Below are positions 1 to 7,960 of a stretch of DNA of 64,000 nt, one piece after another. Source of the DNA: Hymenobacter siberiensis (GTDB lineage: Bacteria > Bacteroidota > Bacteroidia > Cytophagales > Hymenobacteraceae). Location: contig NZ_JAHLZZ010000001.1 in NCBI RefSeq assembly GCF_018967845.1, positions 4,402,001 to 4,466,000 on the forward strand, given 5' to 3'. The notes beneath the pieces were generated by a model. That model made no database searches, had not been told where the DNA came from, and saw only the letters and a list, made by a program, of their open reading frames with translations. Numbering within the stretch: the stretch's first letter is position 1; every line of letters begins with the position of its first letter. Made by a program: the position numbers and the translations under genes.

Positions 1-141
1 ACCATAACGTTTGCGGCACCCGGCCCAACTATAAATATTCTACCCAGCCCCTACCCCGTGAAAATCAGGCATCAATGAGATGAAAGCCGCTTTCGGGGGT
101 GATACCGACGATTTTTTCTTCAATTTTTTTTCAAAAAATCC

Positions 142-171
142 TTGCACCGAATTTTTCCGGTAGTACATTTG
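142..171 (+). promoter_or_regulatory. Bacteroidota-type promoter for tRNA-Gln
   Basis: TTG at 142-144 is followed after exactly 19 nt by TACATTTG at 164-171, the -33/-7 arrangement (TTG-N19-TAnnTTTG) known for Bacteroidota sigma factors. Transcription should begin around 177, about 28 nt before the mature tRNA. Confidence 0.75.
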
Positions 172-204
172 CACTCCCAAACGGCATGTAGCCAACTGGA
201 AAAT

Positions 205-277
205 TGTCCGATGGTGTAACTGGCAACACGCTTGATTTTGATTCAAGAAAGTCCAGGTTCGAGCCCTGGTCGGACAA
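205..277 (+). tRNA. tRNA-Gln (anticodon TTG)
   Basis: Cloverleaf read by eye. Acceptor TGTCCGA (205-211) pairs with TCGGACA (270-276), with A277 as discriminator. The anticodon arm CTTGA-TTTTGAT-TCAAG has TTG in the loop, which decodes glutamine. The T arm CCAGG-TTCGAGC-CCTGG is canonical. No CCA is encoded; the next bases are CTTCG. Confidence 0.93.
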
Positions 278-371
278 CTTCGACACCGCTCGACAACTTT
301 AGCAAAGGCGCTGGCTTCTCCCTCCCCGGGAGTAAGTTAGTGCCTTTCGCTATTTATTCCTCATCACGCTG

Positions 372-420
372 CCGCCTGTTGCTCTGCTTAAACCCGGATT
401 AACAGGCGGTTTTGCTTTAT
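372..420 (+). terminator. Rho-independent terminator after tRNA-Gln
   Basis: CCGCCTGTT (372-380) pairs perfectly with AACAGGCGG (401-409) and is followed by TTTTGCTTTAT. It ends about 10 nt before the prs start, so it separates the tRNA unit from prs. Another weaker stem (AAAGGC/GCCTTT) lies at about 303-347. Confidence 0.6.
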
Positions 421-430
421 CCTTCCCTTT

Positions 431-1360
431 ATGGACCCGCACGCTAAACTATTCGCCGGCAGCGCCTCACAGGAGCTGGGCCACAAAATTGCCGCCGCTT
501 TTGGCCAGCCCCTGGGCGACCTCACCCTTCAGCGCTTCGCCGACGACGAGCTCAGCCCCAGCTTCGACGAAAGCGTGCGCGGCTGCGAGGTGTTTCTTAT
601 CCAAAGCACTTTTCCGCCCTCCGAGCACCTCATGGAGCTCATGCTGATGGTGGATGCCTGCAAGCGCGCCTCGGCCCACAAGGTGACCATCGTGATGCCC
701 TACATGGGCTACGCCCGGCAGGACCGCAAAGACAAGCCCCGCGTGAGCATCGGGGCAAAGGTCGTGGCCAACATCATCCAGAGCGTGGGCACCGACCGCC
801 TGATGACCTGCGACCTGCACGCCGGCCAGATTCAGGGCTTCTTCGACATTCCGGTCGACCACCTCGACGGGGCCACTGTCACGGCTCCCTACATCCAGTC
901 ACTGAACCTGAAAAACCTGATTTTCGCCTCGCCCGACGTGGGCGGCGTGGTGCGGACCCGCGCCTTCGCCAAGAAATTTGGAGCCGAAATCGTGGTCTGC
1001 GATAAAATGCGTGTGCGGGCCAATGAGATTGCCTCCATGCAGATTATCGGCGACGTGAAGGGCATGGATGTGGTGTTTGTGGACGACATGGTGGACACCG
1101 CTGGCACCATTTGCAAAGCCGCCGACCTGGTGATGGAGCGCGGGGCCAACTCGGTGCGCGCCGTCATCACGCACCCCCTGCTGAGCGGCCCGGCCCACGC
1201 CCGTATCCGCGCCTCGGCCCTCACCGAGCTGATTACCACCGATACCATTCCGCAGCGCGAGGTGAACGATAAAATCCGGGTGATTTCGCTGGCTCCGCTG
1301 TTCGCTGCCGCCATCCGCAACGTGGTGACGCACGAGAGCATCAGCTCGCTATTCGTGTAG
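431..1360 (+). CDS. prs: Ribose-phosphate pyrophosphokinase
   Basis: Makes 5-phosphoribosyl-1-pyrophosphate from ribose 5-phosphate and ATP in the cytosol, feeding purine, pyrimidine, His, Trp and NAD synthesis. The 309 residues match the usual family length. The metal/ATP-binding stretch DLHAGQIQGFFDIPVDHL and the PRPP loop VVFVDDMVDTAGT (ribose-5-phosphate site) are both intact, as is the ARQDRK flexible loop. The ATG at 431 gives the standard N-terminus (KLFAGSASQELG). It is monocistronic, lying between a terminator at 372-420 and a palindromic terminator at 1387-1440. Confidence 0.96.
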   Translation: MDPHAKLFAGSASQELGHKIAAAFGQPLGDLTLQRFADDELSPSFDESVRGCEVFLIQSTFPPSEHLMELMLMVDACKRASAHKVTIVMPYMGYARQDRKDKPRVSIGAKVVANIIQSVGTDRLMTCDLHAGQIQGFFDIPVDHLDGATVTAPYIQSLNLKNLIFASPDVGGVVRTRAFAKKFGAEIVVCDKMRVRANEIASMQIIGDVKGMDVVFVDDMVDTAGTICKAADLVMERGANSVRAVITHPLLSGPAHARIRASALTELITTDTIPQREVNDKIRVISLAPLFAAAIRNVVTHESISSLFV

Positions 1361-1386
1361 ACACTGGCCTGATTGACTTTACCCCG

Positions 1387-1440
1387 GCACGTCGTGCTGA
1401 GCGCTGCTTCGGCCGCGTTTAGCACGACGTGCTCTTTTTA
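1387..1440 (+). terminator. Palindromic terminator after prs
   Basis: GCACGTCGTGCT (1387-1398) pairs with AGCACGACGTGC (1421-1432), followed by TCTTTTTA. The CGTCGTGCTGAGCG core resembles the window-wide CGTCATGCTGAGCG palindrome family, so this is probably one family member serving as a terminator. Confidence 0.65.
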
Positions 1441-1523
1441 TCCCCGATGCCCTACCGTATCTGATAAGATTGGCACAATTTTGTAGAAAGACTTCCCGAC
1501 TGGAACTTTTTTCTGCAAACGTG

Positions 1524-1892
1524 ATGAACAAGCTTTACACTTCCACCTTCACCCTTTAAGTCGCGCTGCTGCTGAGTGCCTGCGCGTCCTCGGTTCACAT
1601 TCGGGCGCTGGCCCCGGCGGCGATGCCTATGCCAGCCAACCTGCAAAGTGTGGCCACGGCCAACCGCATTATTCCGAAGTCGCGGCGCGATAAATTCTTC
1701 GATGCGCTGGAAGGCGCTTTCACCGGCGAAGGCATTGGCGTGGACCGCGCCGGGGCCGACGAGTGCCTGAACGTGGTGGGCCGGGCGCTTTATGTATTCC
1801 GGTGTTCGTATTCGGTGCCGCAGGAACCGGGGGCGGCCGAAGATACCCGCCATTTCTTCACCACCATCGAGTTCAATCCCATTAAGCCGTAG
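1524..1892 (+). pseudogene. Small lipoprotein gene with in-frame stop in its signal peptide
   Basis: From ATG 1524 the frame reads MNKLYTSTFTL, hits TAA at 1557-1559, then continues in the same frame as VALLLSACASS through to the stop at 1892. VALLLSAC is a lipoprotein signal-peptide core with a lipobox cysteine, so the stop splits one signal sequence; without it the protein would be about 121 aa. The mature part (FFDALEGAFTGEGIGVDRAG and on) has no family I recognise. The only alternative start is an ATG at 1623, which would lack the signal. Pseudogene or sequencing error; both remain possible. Confidence 0.7.
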
Positions 1893-1912
1893 GTTTTTAT
1901 AGCACTAACCCG

Positions 1913-1957
1913 TACCTTTGCGGCCCGTTTGCCTCCAACATTGGAGGCGAACGGGCC
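1913..1957 (+). promoter_or_regulatory. rplY promoter -7 box and 5'-terminal hairpin
   Basis: TACCTTTG at 1913-1920 fits the Bacteroidota -7 element; I see no TTG at the ideal upstream spacing. A 17-bp stem (1922-1938 with 1941-1957, one mismatch) begins almost at the predicted start site, so the mRNA would open with a strong hairpin 28 nt before the rplY ATG. It could protect the mRNA, be a regulatory leader, or be the terminator of the preceding pseudogene. Confidence 0.5.
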
Positions 1958-1984
1958 ATTTATCATCCCCCAAAAACCACTTTT

Positions 1985-2557
1985 ATGAAAAGCCTCGAGA
2001 TTGTAGGGTTTAAAAGAGCGAATCTCGGTAAAACGGACGCCAAGGCATTGCGCCTCGACGCTCAAGTACCGTGCGTATTGTATGGCGGCACCGATACCGT
2101 GCACTTCTCCGTGCCCGCTATCCTGTTCCGCGAACTGTTGTACACGCCGGAGGCGCACATTGTGGACCTGAACGTGGAAGGCACGCTGTACAAGGCAATT
2201 GTGCAGGACGCCCAGTTCCACCCCGTAAACGAAATGCTCCTCCACGTTGACTTCCTGGAGCTGGAAGAAGGCAAAGAGGTAAAAATGGACATCCCCGTGA
2301 AGTACATCGGCGTTTCGCCGGGCGTACTGGCCGGTGGCAAACTGGTGAGCAAGCTGCGCAAAGTGCGCGTGCGTGCTACGATGGACAACCTCCCCGACTA
2401 CGTGGAAGTGAACATCGGCACCATGGAGTTGGGCAAATCCATCAAAGTGGGTGCCGTGGAGCCGAAGGGCTACACCATCCTCACCAGCGCCGAGGCGCCT
2501 ATCGCCACCATCACCATCCCGCGTGCCCTGAAAGGCGAGCTGGCCGCTGGCAAGTAA
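1985..2557 (+). CDS. rplY: 50S ribosomal protein L25 / general stress protein Ctc
   Basis: 5S rRNA-binding protein of the large subunit. At 190 residues it is the long Ctc form: an N-terminal L25 beta-barrel (about 1-90; RLDAQVPCVLYGGTDTVHF region) plus the C-terminal TL5-like domain (about 95-185; VKMDIPVKYIGVSPGV, VRATMDNLPDYVEVNI). The ATG at 1985 follows an A-rich stretch. Linkage with pth downstream is common in bacteria; here a terminator at 2630-2661 separates them. Confidence 0.95.
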   Translation: MKSLEIVGFKRANLGKTDAKALRLDAQVPCVLYGGTDTVHFSVPAILFRELLYTPEAHIVDLNVEGTLYKAIVQDAQFHPVNEMLLHVDFLELEEGKEVKMDIPVKYIGVSPGVLAGGKLVSKLRKVRVRATMDNLPDYVEVNIGTMELGKSIKVGAVEPKGYTILTSAEAPIATITIPRALKGELAAGK

Positions 2558-2629
2558 TCCTGAACCGCAGCTTTAACGGAATAGACAGACTCTCCCGATT
2601 CTTTCATCCATTAAACTACGCTTCAACCG

Positions 2630-2661
2630 AAAAGCCGCTCCAACTTTGGGGCGGCTTTTTA
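2630..2661 (+). terminator. Terminator after rplY
   Basis: AAAAGCCGC (2630-2638) pairs with GCGGCTTTT (2651-2659), running into a T-rich tail. Confidence 0.75.
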
Positions 2662-2769
2662 TTTGCGCTGCGAAAAGGTCGCGCTTTGCCATTATCGAGT
2701 GGCAGCAGCTTCTGAGAATTGACGCCAGAATCTGTGCAATCCGTTAAATCCGTTAAATCTGCGGTTCAG

Positions 2770-3336
2770 ATGAAATTTTTGGTTCTCTGCCTGGGCAATA
2801 TTGGCCCCGAATACGCCGATACCCGCCACAACATCGGCTTCATGGTAGCCGATTATCTGGCCGCCAAATTCGACGCGCCGCGCTTCGAAATTGGCCGCCA
2901 CGCCTTCACCACCGAGTTCAAACACAAAGGCCACACCTACGTGCTGGTGAAACCTACTACCTACATGAACCTCAGCGGCAAAGCCGCCGCCCACTGGCTG
3001 GCCACGCTCAAAATCACGGCCGAAAACATGGTCGTCGTGACCGATGACCTGGCCCTGCCCTTCGGTAAGTTGCGGTTGAAAGGCCAGGGCTCGGCCGGCG
3101 GGCACAATGGCCTGAAGGATATTCAGGCCACGCTGGGCAACGATGTGTATGCCCGCCTGCGCTTCGGAGTAGATGCCAATTTCCCCAAAGGCCGGCAGGT
3201 GGATTATGTACTGGACCCGTTTTCGAAAGATGAATTAATTGAATTGCCCACGCGCATTGAAAAAGCCGGCGAGGCGGTTTTGGCATTCGGCGCGATGGGG
3301 CTGGAACGGGCGATGAATGTGGTGAACGTGAAGTAA
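2770..3336 (+). CDS. pth: Peptidyl-tRNA hydrolase
   Basis: Releases tRNA from peptidyl-tRNAs that drop off ribosomes. The 188 residues match the family length. Conserved motifs are visible: LGNIGPEYADTRHNIGF with the catalytic His in TRHN, KPTTYMNLSG, and VTDDLALPFGKLRLKGQGSAGGHNGLK. The start at 2770 gives the standard MKFLVLCLGN; an upstream in-frame ATG at 2719 would add an atypical 17-residue extension encoded by a short tandem repeat (ATCCGTTAA twice, 2740-2760). It converges with metG across a palindrome at 3354-3395. Confidence 0.95.
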   Translation: MKFLVLCLGNIGPEYADTRHNIGFMVADYLAAKFDAPRFEIGRHAFTTEFKHKGHTYVLVKPTTYMNLSGKAAAHWLATLKITAENMVVVTDDLALPFGKLRLKGQGSAGGHNGLKDIQATLGNDVYARLRFGVDANFPKGRQVDYVLDPFSKDELIELPTRIEKAGEAVLAFGAMGLERAMNVVNVK

Positions 3337-3353
3337 GCGGCTGGACGACATAA

Positions 3354-3395
3354 AAAGAACGTCATGCCGAGCGCAGCCGAGGCATGACGTTCTTT
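3354..3395. repeat. Palindrome, family A, between convergent pth and metG
   Basis: AAAGAACGTCATGCC (3354-3368) and its exact reverse complement (3381-3395), loop GAGCGCAGCCGA. It lies between two converging genes and can act as a bidirectional terminator (T-rich on both sides). Confidence 0.85.
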
Positions 3396-3400
3396 CTGAC

Positions 3401-5443
3401 TTACGCCACGCTGCTGCCGTTGCGCACGGGCTTACCGGGCTGCATGAGCGCGAGGCTACCATCGGCATTCTCGGCCATGAGCAGCATGCCCTGGCTTTTG
3501 ATGCCTTTGATTTCGCGGGGCGCGAGGTTTAGCAACACCTGCACCTGTTGGCCAATCAGGGCCTCGGGGATGAAATGCTCGGCGATGCCGCTCACGATGG
3601 TGCGCTCTTCCAGGCCCAGGTCGACGGTGAGCTTGAGGAGCTTTTTGGTTTTGGCTACTTTCTCGGCGGCCGTAATGGTGCCGATGCGCAAATCCATCTG
3701 GCCAAAATCATCGAACGAGATATCGTCTTTGGCCGGCGTGACGGGGGTGTTGGCCAACTGATTTTCCTTTTTGGTGTCGAGCAATTTCTGCACCTGGGTT
3801 TCCACCACGGCATCTTCAATTTTACCGAAGAGCAGCGCGGCTTCGCGCAGCTGGTGGCCAGCCGGAAGGGCGTCGGGGCGGCCGGCACTGGACCAGTTTC
3901 CCAGCTCCAGATTGAGCATGGTGGCCAGTTTCTGGGCCGATTCGGGCAGGAAAGGCTCCAGCAGCGGGGCCAGACCAGCGGCAATCTGCAACGACACATT
4001 CAGCACGGTGCCGGTGCGGACGGCATCGGTTTTGATGAGGTGCCAAGGCTGGGTTTCGGCCAGGTATTTATTGCCAAGGCGCGCCAGATTCATTACCTCA
4101 GCTAGAGCATCGCGGAAGCGGTAATTTTCAATCAGCTCGCCAATTTTCGCCGGAAATTCGGAAGCCTGGGCCAACGTAAGCCGGTCAATATCCTGCAATT
4201 CACTTACTGCCGGTACTTTGCCTTCGAAGAATTTGTGCGTGAGTACGGTGGCACGGTTCACGAAATTGCCGAGTGTGGCCACCAATTCGTTGTTGTTGCG
4301 CGCCTGAAAATCTTTCCAGGTGAAATCGTTATCCTTGGTTTCGGGGGCATTGGCGCACAGCACGTAGCGCAACACATCGGCCTGACCAGGGAAATCCTGC
4401 AAATATTCGTGCAGCCACACCGCCCAGTTGCGCGAAGTGCTGATTTTATCGCCTTCAAGGTTCAAAAATTCATTAGCAGGCACATTATCCGGCAGAATAA
4501 ATTCGCCGTGCGCCTTCAGCATCACTGGGAAAATAATGCAGTGGAAAACGATGTTATCCTTGCCGATAAAATGCACCAGCTTCGAGCCGGCATCTTTCCA
4601 GTATAATTCCCACTCGTCGGGGAAGGCTTCTTTGGTGGCTGATATGTAGCCGATTGGCGCGTCAAACCACACGTAGAGCACTTTGCCTTCGGCACCGGGC
4701 ACCGGCACGGGCACGCCCCAGTCGAGGTCGCGCGTGACGGCGCGGGGGTGCAGGCCCTGGTCAATCCAGGATTTGCACTGGCCATACACGTTGGTTTTCC
4801 AGTCGTTTTTGTGGCCCTCAATTATCCATTCGCGCAGCCAGGGCTCGTATTGGTCGAGGGGCAGAAACCAGTGCTTGGTATCGCGCAAAATGGGCTGCGC
4901 GCCGCTGAGCATGGAGCGCGGATTAATTAATTCGGTCGGGCTGAGCGAAGTACCGCAACGCTCGCATTGGTCGCCGTAGGCATTTTCGTTGCCACAATTG
5001 GGGCAGGTGCCCACAATGTAGCGGTCGGCCAGAAATTGCTGCGCTTTTTCGTCGAAATACTGCTGGGTAGTTTGCTCGATGAACTTGCCTTCGTTATTCA
5101 GCTTGGTAAAAAAACTACTGGAAACCTCGGCGTGCGTAGCCGACGACGTGCGCGAATACACATCGAACGAAACGTTGAAATCTTTGAACGAATCCCGAAT
5201 CAGGGCGTGGTATTTATCGACCACCTGCTGGGGCGTAACACCTTCTTTCTGGGCCCGAATGGTAATGGGAACGCCGTGCTCATCGGAACCGCAAATAAAT
5301 TTTACATCGCGGCCGGCCGAGCGCAGGTAGCGCACATAAATGTCGGCGGGCAAATAAACCCCGGCCAAATGCCCGATGTGCACCGGCCCGTTGGCATAAG
5401 GCAAAGCAGCGGTAACGGTGTATCGCTTAGGAAGAAGTGCCAT
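3401..5443 (-). CDS. metG: Methionyl-tRNA synthetase
   Basis: Charges tRNA-Met, including the initiator. 680 residues. The class I HIGH motif (NGPVHIGHLAG) is near residue 20; a zinc knuckle of the C-x2-C...C-x2-C type follows (CPNCGNENAYGDQCERC); the KMSKS equivalent reads KISTS (EGDKISTSRNWAV); a C-terminal EMAPII/Trbp111 tRNA-binding domain spans about 575-680 (DFGQMDLRIGTI to GMLLMAENADG). I chose 5443 because it gives MALLPKRYTVTAALPYANG; three codons upstream another ATG is possible. Single gene, convergent with pth. Confidence 0.96.
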   Translation of the reverse strand: MALLPKRYTVTAALPYANGPVHIGHLAGVYLPADIYVRYLRSAGRDVKFICGSDEHGVPITIRAQKEGVTPQQVVDKYHALIRDSFKDFNVSFDVYSRTSSATHAEVSSSFFTKLNNEGKFIEQTTQQYFDEKAQQFLADRYIVGTCPNCGNENAYGDQCERCGTSLSPTELINPRSMLSGAQPILRDTKHWFLPLDQYEPWLREWIIEGHKNDWKTNVYGQCKSWIDQGLHPRAVTRDLDWGVPVPVPGAEGKVLYVWFDAPIGYISATKEAFPDEWELYWKDAGSKLVHFIGKDNIVFHCIIFPVMLKAHGEFILPDNVPANEFLNLEGDKISTSRNWAVWLHEYLQDFPGQADVLRYVLCANAPETKDNDFTWKDFQARNNNELVATLGNFVNRATVLTHKFFEGKVPAVSELQDIDRLTLAQASEFPAKIGELIENYRFRDALAEVMNLARLGNKYLAETQPWHLIKTDAVRTGTVLNVSLQIAAGLAPLLEPFLPESAQKLATMLNLELGNWSSAGRPDALPAGHQLREAALLFGKIEDAVVETQVQKLLDTKKENQLANTPVTPAKDDISFDDFGQMDLRIGTITAAEKVAKTKKLLKLTVDLGLEERTIVSGIAEHFIPEALIGQQVQVLLNLAPREIKGIKSQGMLLMAENADGSLALMQPGKPVRNGSSVA

Positions 5444-5573
5444 AAAAATCAAAAATAAAAAGGCGGGGATGCGAGGATTAATTTTCGCAGAAAATCAGGG
5501 CAATTATTCCCCGTTGCAAAGAAACGATTAAAAAAAGTACAGTATTAAATCAACAAAAAAACCGAGCAAACCG

Positions 5574-5600
5574 TTTGACGCTTAAATGATTTTATATTTG
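5574..5600 (+). promoter_or_regulatory. Possible promoter of the histone-like gene
   Basis: TTTG at 5574-5577 and TATATTTG at 5593-5600, a perfect TAnnTTTG, but the spacer is only 15 nt against the usual 19. It lies in an AT-rich island 81 nt before the ATG at 5681. Confidence 0.45.
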
Positions 5601-5680
5601 AGCGTGCTTAATTAAAATGTAGCGCCACTCAATCGACTTCCTTTCGCCTATTTCACCCTTCACTAATCAATTTTTTTCAG

Positions 5681-6412
5681 ATGAAAAAACCTGCTTCTCC
5701 GCTTAAAACGGAAAAACGTGCGAAACGCACACCGGAAGATAAAGCAGCCCGTAAATCGGCCAAAAGTGCAGGCCGCGCCTCCGCTGACTTGAACGACGAA
5801 CGCGCCAGCAAAAAAGCCAGCCAGAAGAAATCCCTCAAGTCGGCCGCCAAGCAATTGCAAAAGGAGCTGAACGGCCGCATGAATGAAGTAGTGGCACGCA
5901 TCCGCAAAGAAACGAAGGCCAAGCTGAAGGAAGTGGTGAAAGAAGCTACGCGCCGCCTCGATGGCGACACGGAGCGCATGTTTGAGCAGGCCCTGCACAC
6001 GATTGTGCGGCATTATGACTCGGTATCCGGCGCGGCCGCTACCGACAATAGCCCGAGCGAAGCCCCTGCTCCGGCCGCAGCTACCGGCAAGCCCACGGCA
6101 GGCGGCAAAAAAAGCCCCACGCTGAACAAAGATGGCACGCCCCGCAAGGCCCGCGCCCTCCGCGATGCCGATGAGGAAACGACCGCAACGGCTGCCAGCG
6201 GCCGGGGACGCAAGCCCAGCACCACGGCTACCAAAAGCAAAGCCACCGGCGCTAAGCGTGGTCCCAAGCCAGCCGCTGCTGCCGCCTCGGCCGGCACGGG
6301 TGCCAAGCGGGGCCCCAAGCCCCGCGCTCAGGCGGCACCCGCCCCCGAGCCCGCAGCAACCGGCGTTATGAGTTCGGCCGATAGCCCTGGTACGGGCGAG
6401 GCAAGCGAATAG
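5681..6412 (+). CDS. Histone H1-like Lys/Ala-rich protein with AT-hook-like repeats
   Basis: Predicted DNA-binding, nucleoid-associated protein (inference from composition). 243 residues: residues 1-70 are Lys/Ala-rich; residues 60-120 look helical and possibly coiled coil (KELNGRMNEVVARIRKETKA); the C-terminal half is low-complexity Ala/Pro/Lys with three AT-hook-like cores (RGRKP near 183, AKRGPKP near 197 and 212). The AKRGPKP units suggest a recent short duplication. It stands alone, with a terminator at 6445-6478. It could be a structural nucleoid protein or a mere basic low-complexity protein. Confidence 0.75.
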   Translation: MKKPASPLKTEKRAKRTPEDKAARKSAKSAGRASADLNDERASKKASQKKSLKSAAKQLQKELNGRMNEVVARIRKETKAKLKEVVKEATRRLDGDTERMFEQALHTIVRHYDSVSGAAATDNSPSEAPAPAAATGKPTAGGKKSPTLNKDGTPRKARALRDADEETTATAASGRGRKPSTTATKSKATGAKRGPKPAAAAASAGTGAKRGPKPRAQAAPAPEPAATGVMSSADSPGTGEASE

Positions 6413-6444
6413 CCTGCTTCAGCCACAGTGCTGCTAGTGGCAGG

Positions 6445-6478
6445 AAGCCCGCTCCGAATAATCGGGGCGGGCTTTTTT
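6445..6478 (+). terminator. Terminator after histone-like gene
   Basis: AAGCCCGC-TCCGA pairs with TCGG-GGCGGGCTT, followed by TTTT. Confidence 0.7.
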
Positions 6479-6565
6479 GTTGCACCCGTTCAGGAAGTGC
6501 TGAGAATTATGCAGCCCGATATTCTGGCGGGCCTGCCACGCAGCTTTGATGCTGCGGGCGGCACA

Positions 6566-6937
6566 TCAGGGCCGGGGGGTGGTATTCAATGGCACGGGAA
6601 TATCGGTATTGAGGCGTTTCAGACGGGTTTCGGGCGTGGTGTTGTTGGGGTCGTTGGTATTCACGCTTTCGATGCGCTTCTGGCTGTTGATGCTGGCCGC
6701 CTGCTCGCCGAGGCGCACGCGGTTGGGCGTGGCATCGGGCACGGCGTAGCCATTGCTGGTGCCCGCGCCGTTGCTGTTATAGATGGCGCGGCGGTCGGCA
6801 TCGGTGCGAACCTCGGTGGGCGTGCTGGTGGGCGCGGCGGTTTCCGAGTTTTTCTCCGATACCGAACAGGCCGAGAGCAAGGCAGCGGCCCCGAGCATCA
6901 GCCAGGGGCGGGCAGTGAATAATTGAAAAGTCAGCAT
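6566..6937 (-). CDS. Hypothetical lipoprotein
   Basis: 123 residues. A type II signal peptide (MLGAAALLSAC) places a lipobox Cys near residue 24; the mature part is Ser/Thr/Asn/Pro-rich and unstructured (TDADRRAIYNSNGAG, NTNDPNNTTPETRLKRL). No recognised domain. Probably an envelope lipoprotein. It follows the DUF3050 gene on the same strand but a terminator at 6953-6980 intervenes. Confidence 0.6.
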   Translation of the reverse strand: MLTFQLFTARPWLMLGAAALLSACSVSEKNSETAAPTSTPTEVRTDADRRAIYNSNGAGTSNGYAVPDATPNRVRLGEQAASINSQKRIESVNTNDPNNTTPETRLKRLNTDIPVPLNTTPRP

Positions 6938-6952
6938 GGCCGGATAAGTAAA

Positions 6953-6980
6953 AAGGAGGCAGCCAGGCGGCTGCCTCCTT
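6953..6980 (-). terminator. Terminator after DUF3050 gene
   Basis: AAGGAGGCAGCC (6953-6964) and GGCTGCCTCCTT (6969-6980) form a perfect 12-bp stem with a 4-nt loop; on the minus strand it runs into CTTTTTAC. Confidence 0.8.
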
Positions 6981-7012
6981 CAAACGGCGGGTAAGACCTG
7001 GTGGTTGGCGGA

Positions 7013-7804
7013 CTACGCCAGCATGGGGCTGGGCTGGGTGGGCCTGATGCCGTCCCAGAGGGCCATACGGGCTTCCAGGCACTCGATAGTGACTTGCTGG
7101 GCATCCTGCCAGCGCTGGGGGTCGTCGGCGCACAGCTCGCGCACCATTTGCTGGGCCAGCGGGGCGTGCACTTCCTCGTCGAGCTGAATGTGGCGGTCGA
7201 GGTAGTACGTGAACGTGTCGAGCTGGCCGGGGAATCGGTCGCGCAGCTCGCCTACCAACTGGCGGAACATAGCCGGAATCAAATCTTCACGCCCAAAAGT
7301 GAAGGCGGACGCCACCGCGTGCGCCTTGCCGGATTCAATAATTCGAAACGTGGTTTCGACGAACTGGCGCACCGACTCGGGAGCTTGCGCATCGGTGAGG
7401 GCCTGGGAAACCGGGCGGCCGGCCCCTACTGCCGCTACCAGCCGGCGAATGGGCTGGGTGTTGGCCCCACATTCTTCCATGGCCCGCATGTAAAGCTCGA
7501 AATGGCTGGTGGGTTGGCCCTGCGGGTCGAGGTCGGTTTCCTCTTCCAGCACAATCTCGTTGATGAGGCGGCGCGTGGCCGGGTTGACTGTGGGCACCCA
7601 CGGCACATCGACGCAGGTCAAATCGCGTTGCAGGGCTTTGAGCAGCGACATAAAATCCCACACGGCAAAAACATGGTGCTCCATGAACTGACGCAGGTCG
7701 GCCATGGTCTGGAGGCGGTAATACAGCCCGTTATTCAGCAATAACTGGCGGGTATTGGCCACCTCCTGCTGCAAATATTCGATGGGGTCCAGAACATCTT
7801 CCAT
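7013..7804 (-). CDS. DUF3050 family protein (haem-oxygenase-like fold)
   Basis: 263 residues, all-helical, close in length and sequence style to the DUF3050 family as I know it: RQFMEHHVFAVWDFMSLLKALQ, VPWVPTVNP, NEIVLEEETD, LDRHIQLDEEVHAPLA. Conserved His/Glu residues in EHHVFAVWDF and DRHIQLDEE could bind a metal, as in the haem-oxygenase/diiron superfamily (inference). Function is unknown. No signal peptide, so cytosolic. It starts 156 nt downstream of msrB, with a terminator between. Confidence 0.75.
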   Translation of the reverse strand: MEDVLDPIEYLQQEVANTRQLLLNNGLYYRLQTMADLRQFMEHHVFAVWDFMSLLKALQRDLTCVDVPWVPTVNPATRRLINEIVLEEETDLDPQGQPTSHFELYMRAMEECGANTQPIRRLVAAVGAGRPVSQALTDAQAPESVRQFVETTFRIIESGKAHAVASAFTFGREDLIPAMFRQLVGELRDRFPGQLDTFTYYLDRHIQLDEEVHAPLAQQMVRELCADDPQRWQDAQQVTIECLEARMALWDGIRPTQPSPMLA

Positions 7805-7880
7805 ATGACATCTTTTTATAACTATTTGAACACGACTAATTCGCTACTACGTATAACAATAAGCCCTCAAAATGGTTTAT

Positions 7881-7930
7881 ACAAACGAAAAACCCCTTGG
7901 CTTGGATTGCCAAAGGGTTTTTCGTTTGTT
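7881..7930 (-). terminator. Terminator after msrB
   Basis: ACAAACGAAAAACCC pairs with GGGTTTTTCGTTTGT, extended inward by TTGGC/GCCAA. The long, A/T-flanked stem works in both directions but fits msrB on the minus strand. Confidence 0.75.
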
Positions 7931-7960
7931 AATTTTCCCAGGAAAGCACTAGGCTTTCTT

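Noticed and set aside
40..246. Minus-strand 68-codon ORF overlapping tRNA-Gln
   Set aside because: It runs through the tRNA gene and its promoter; no coding signal.
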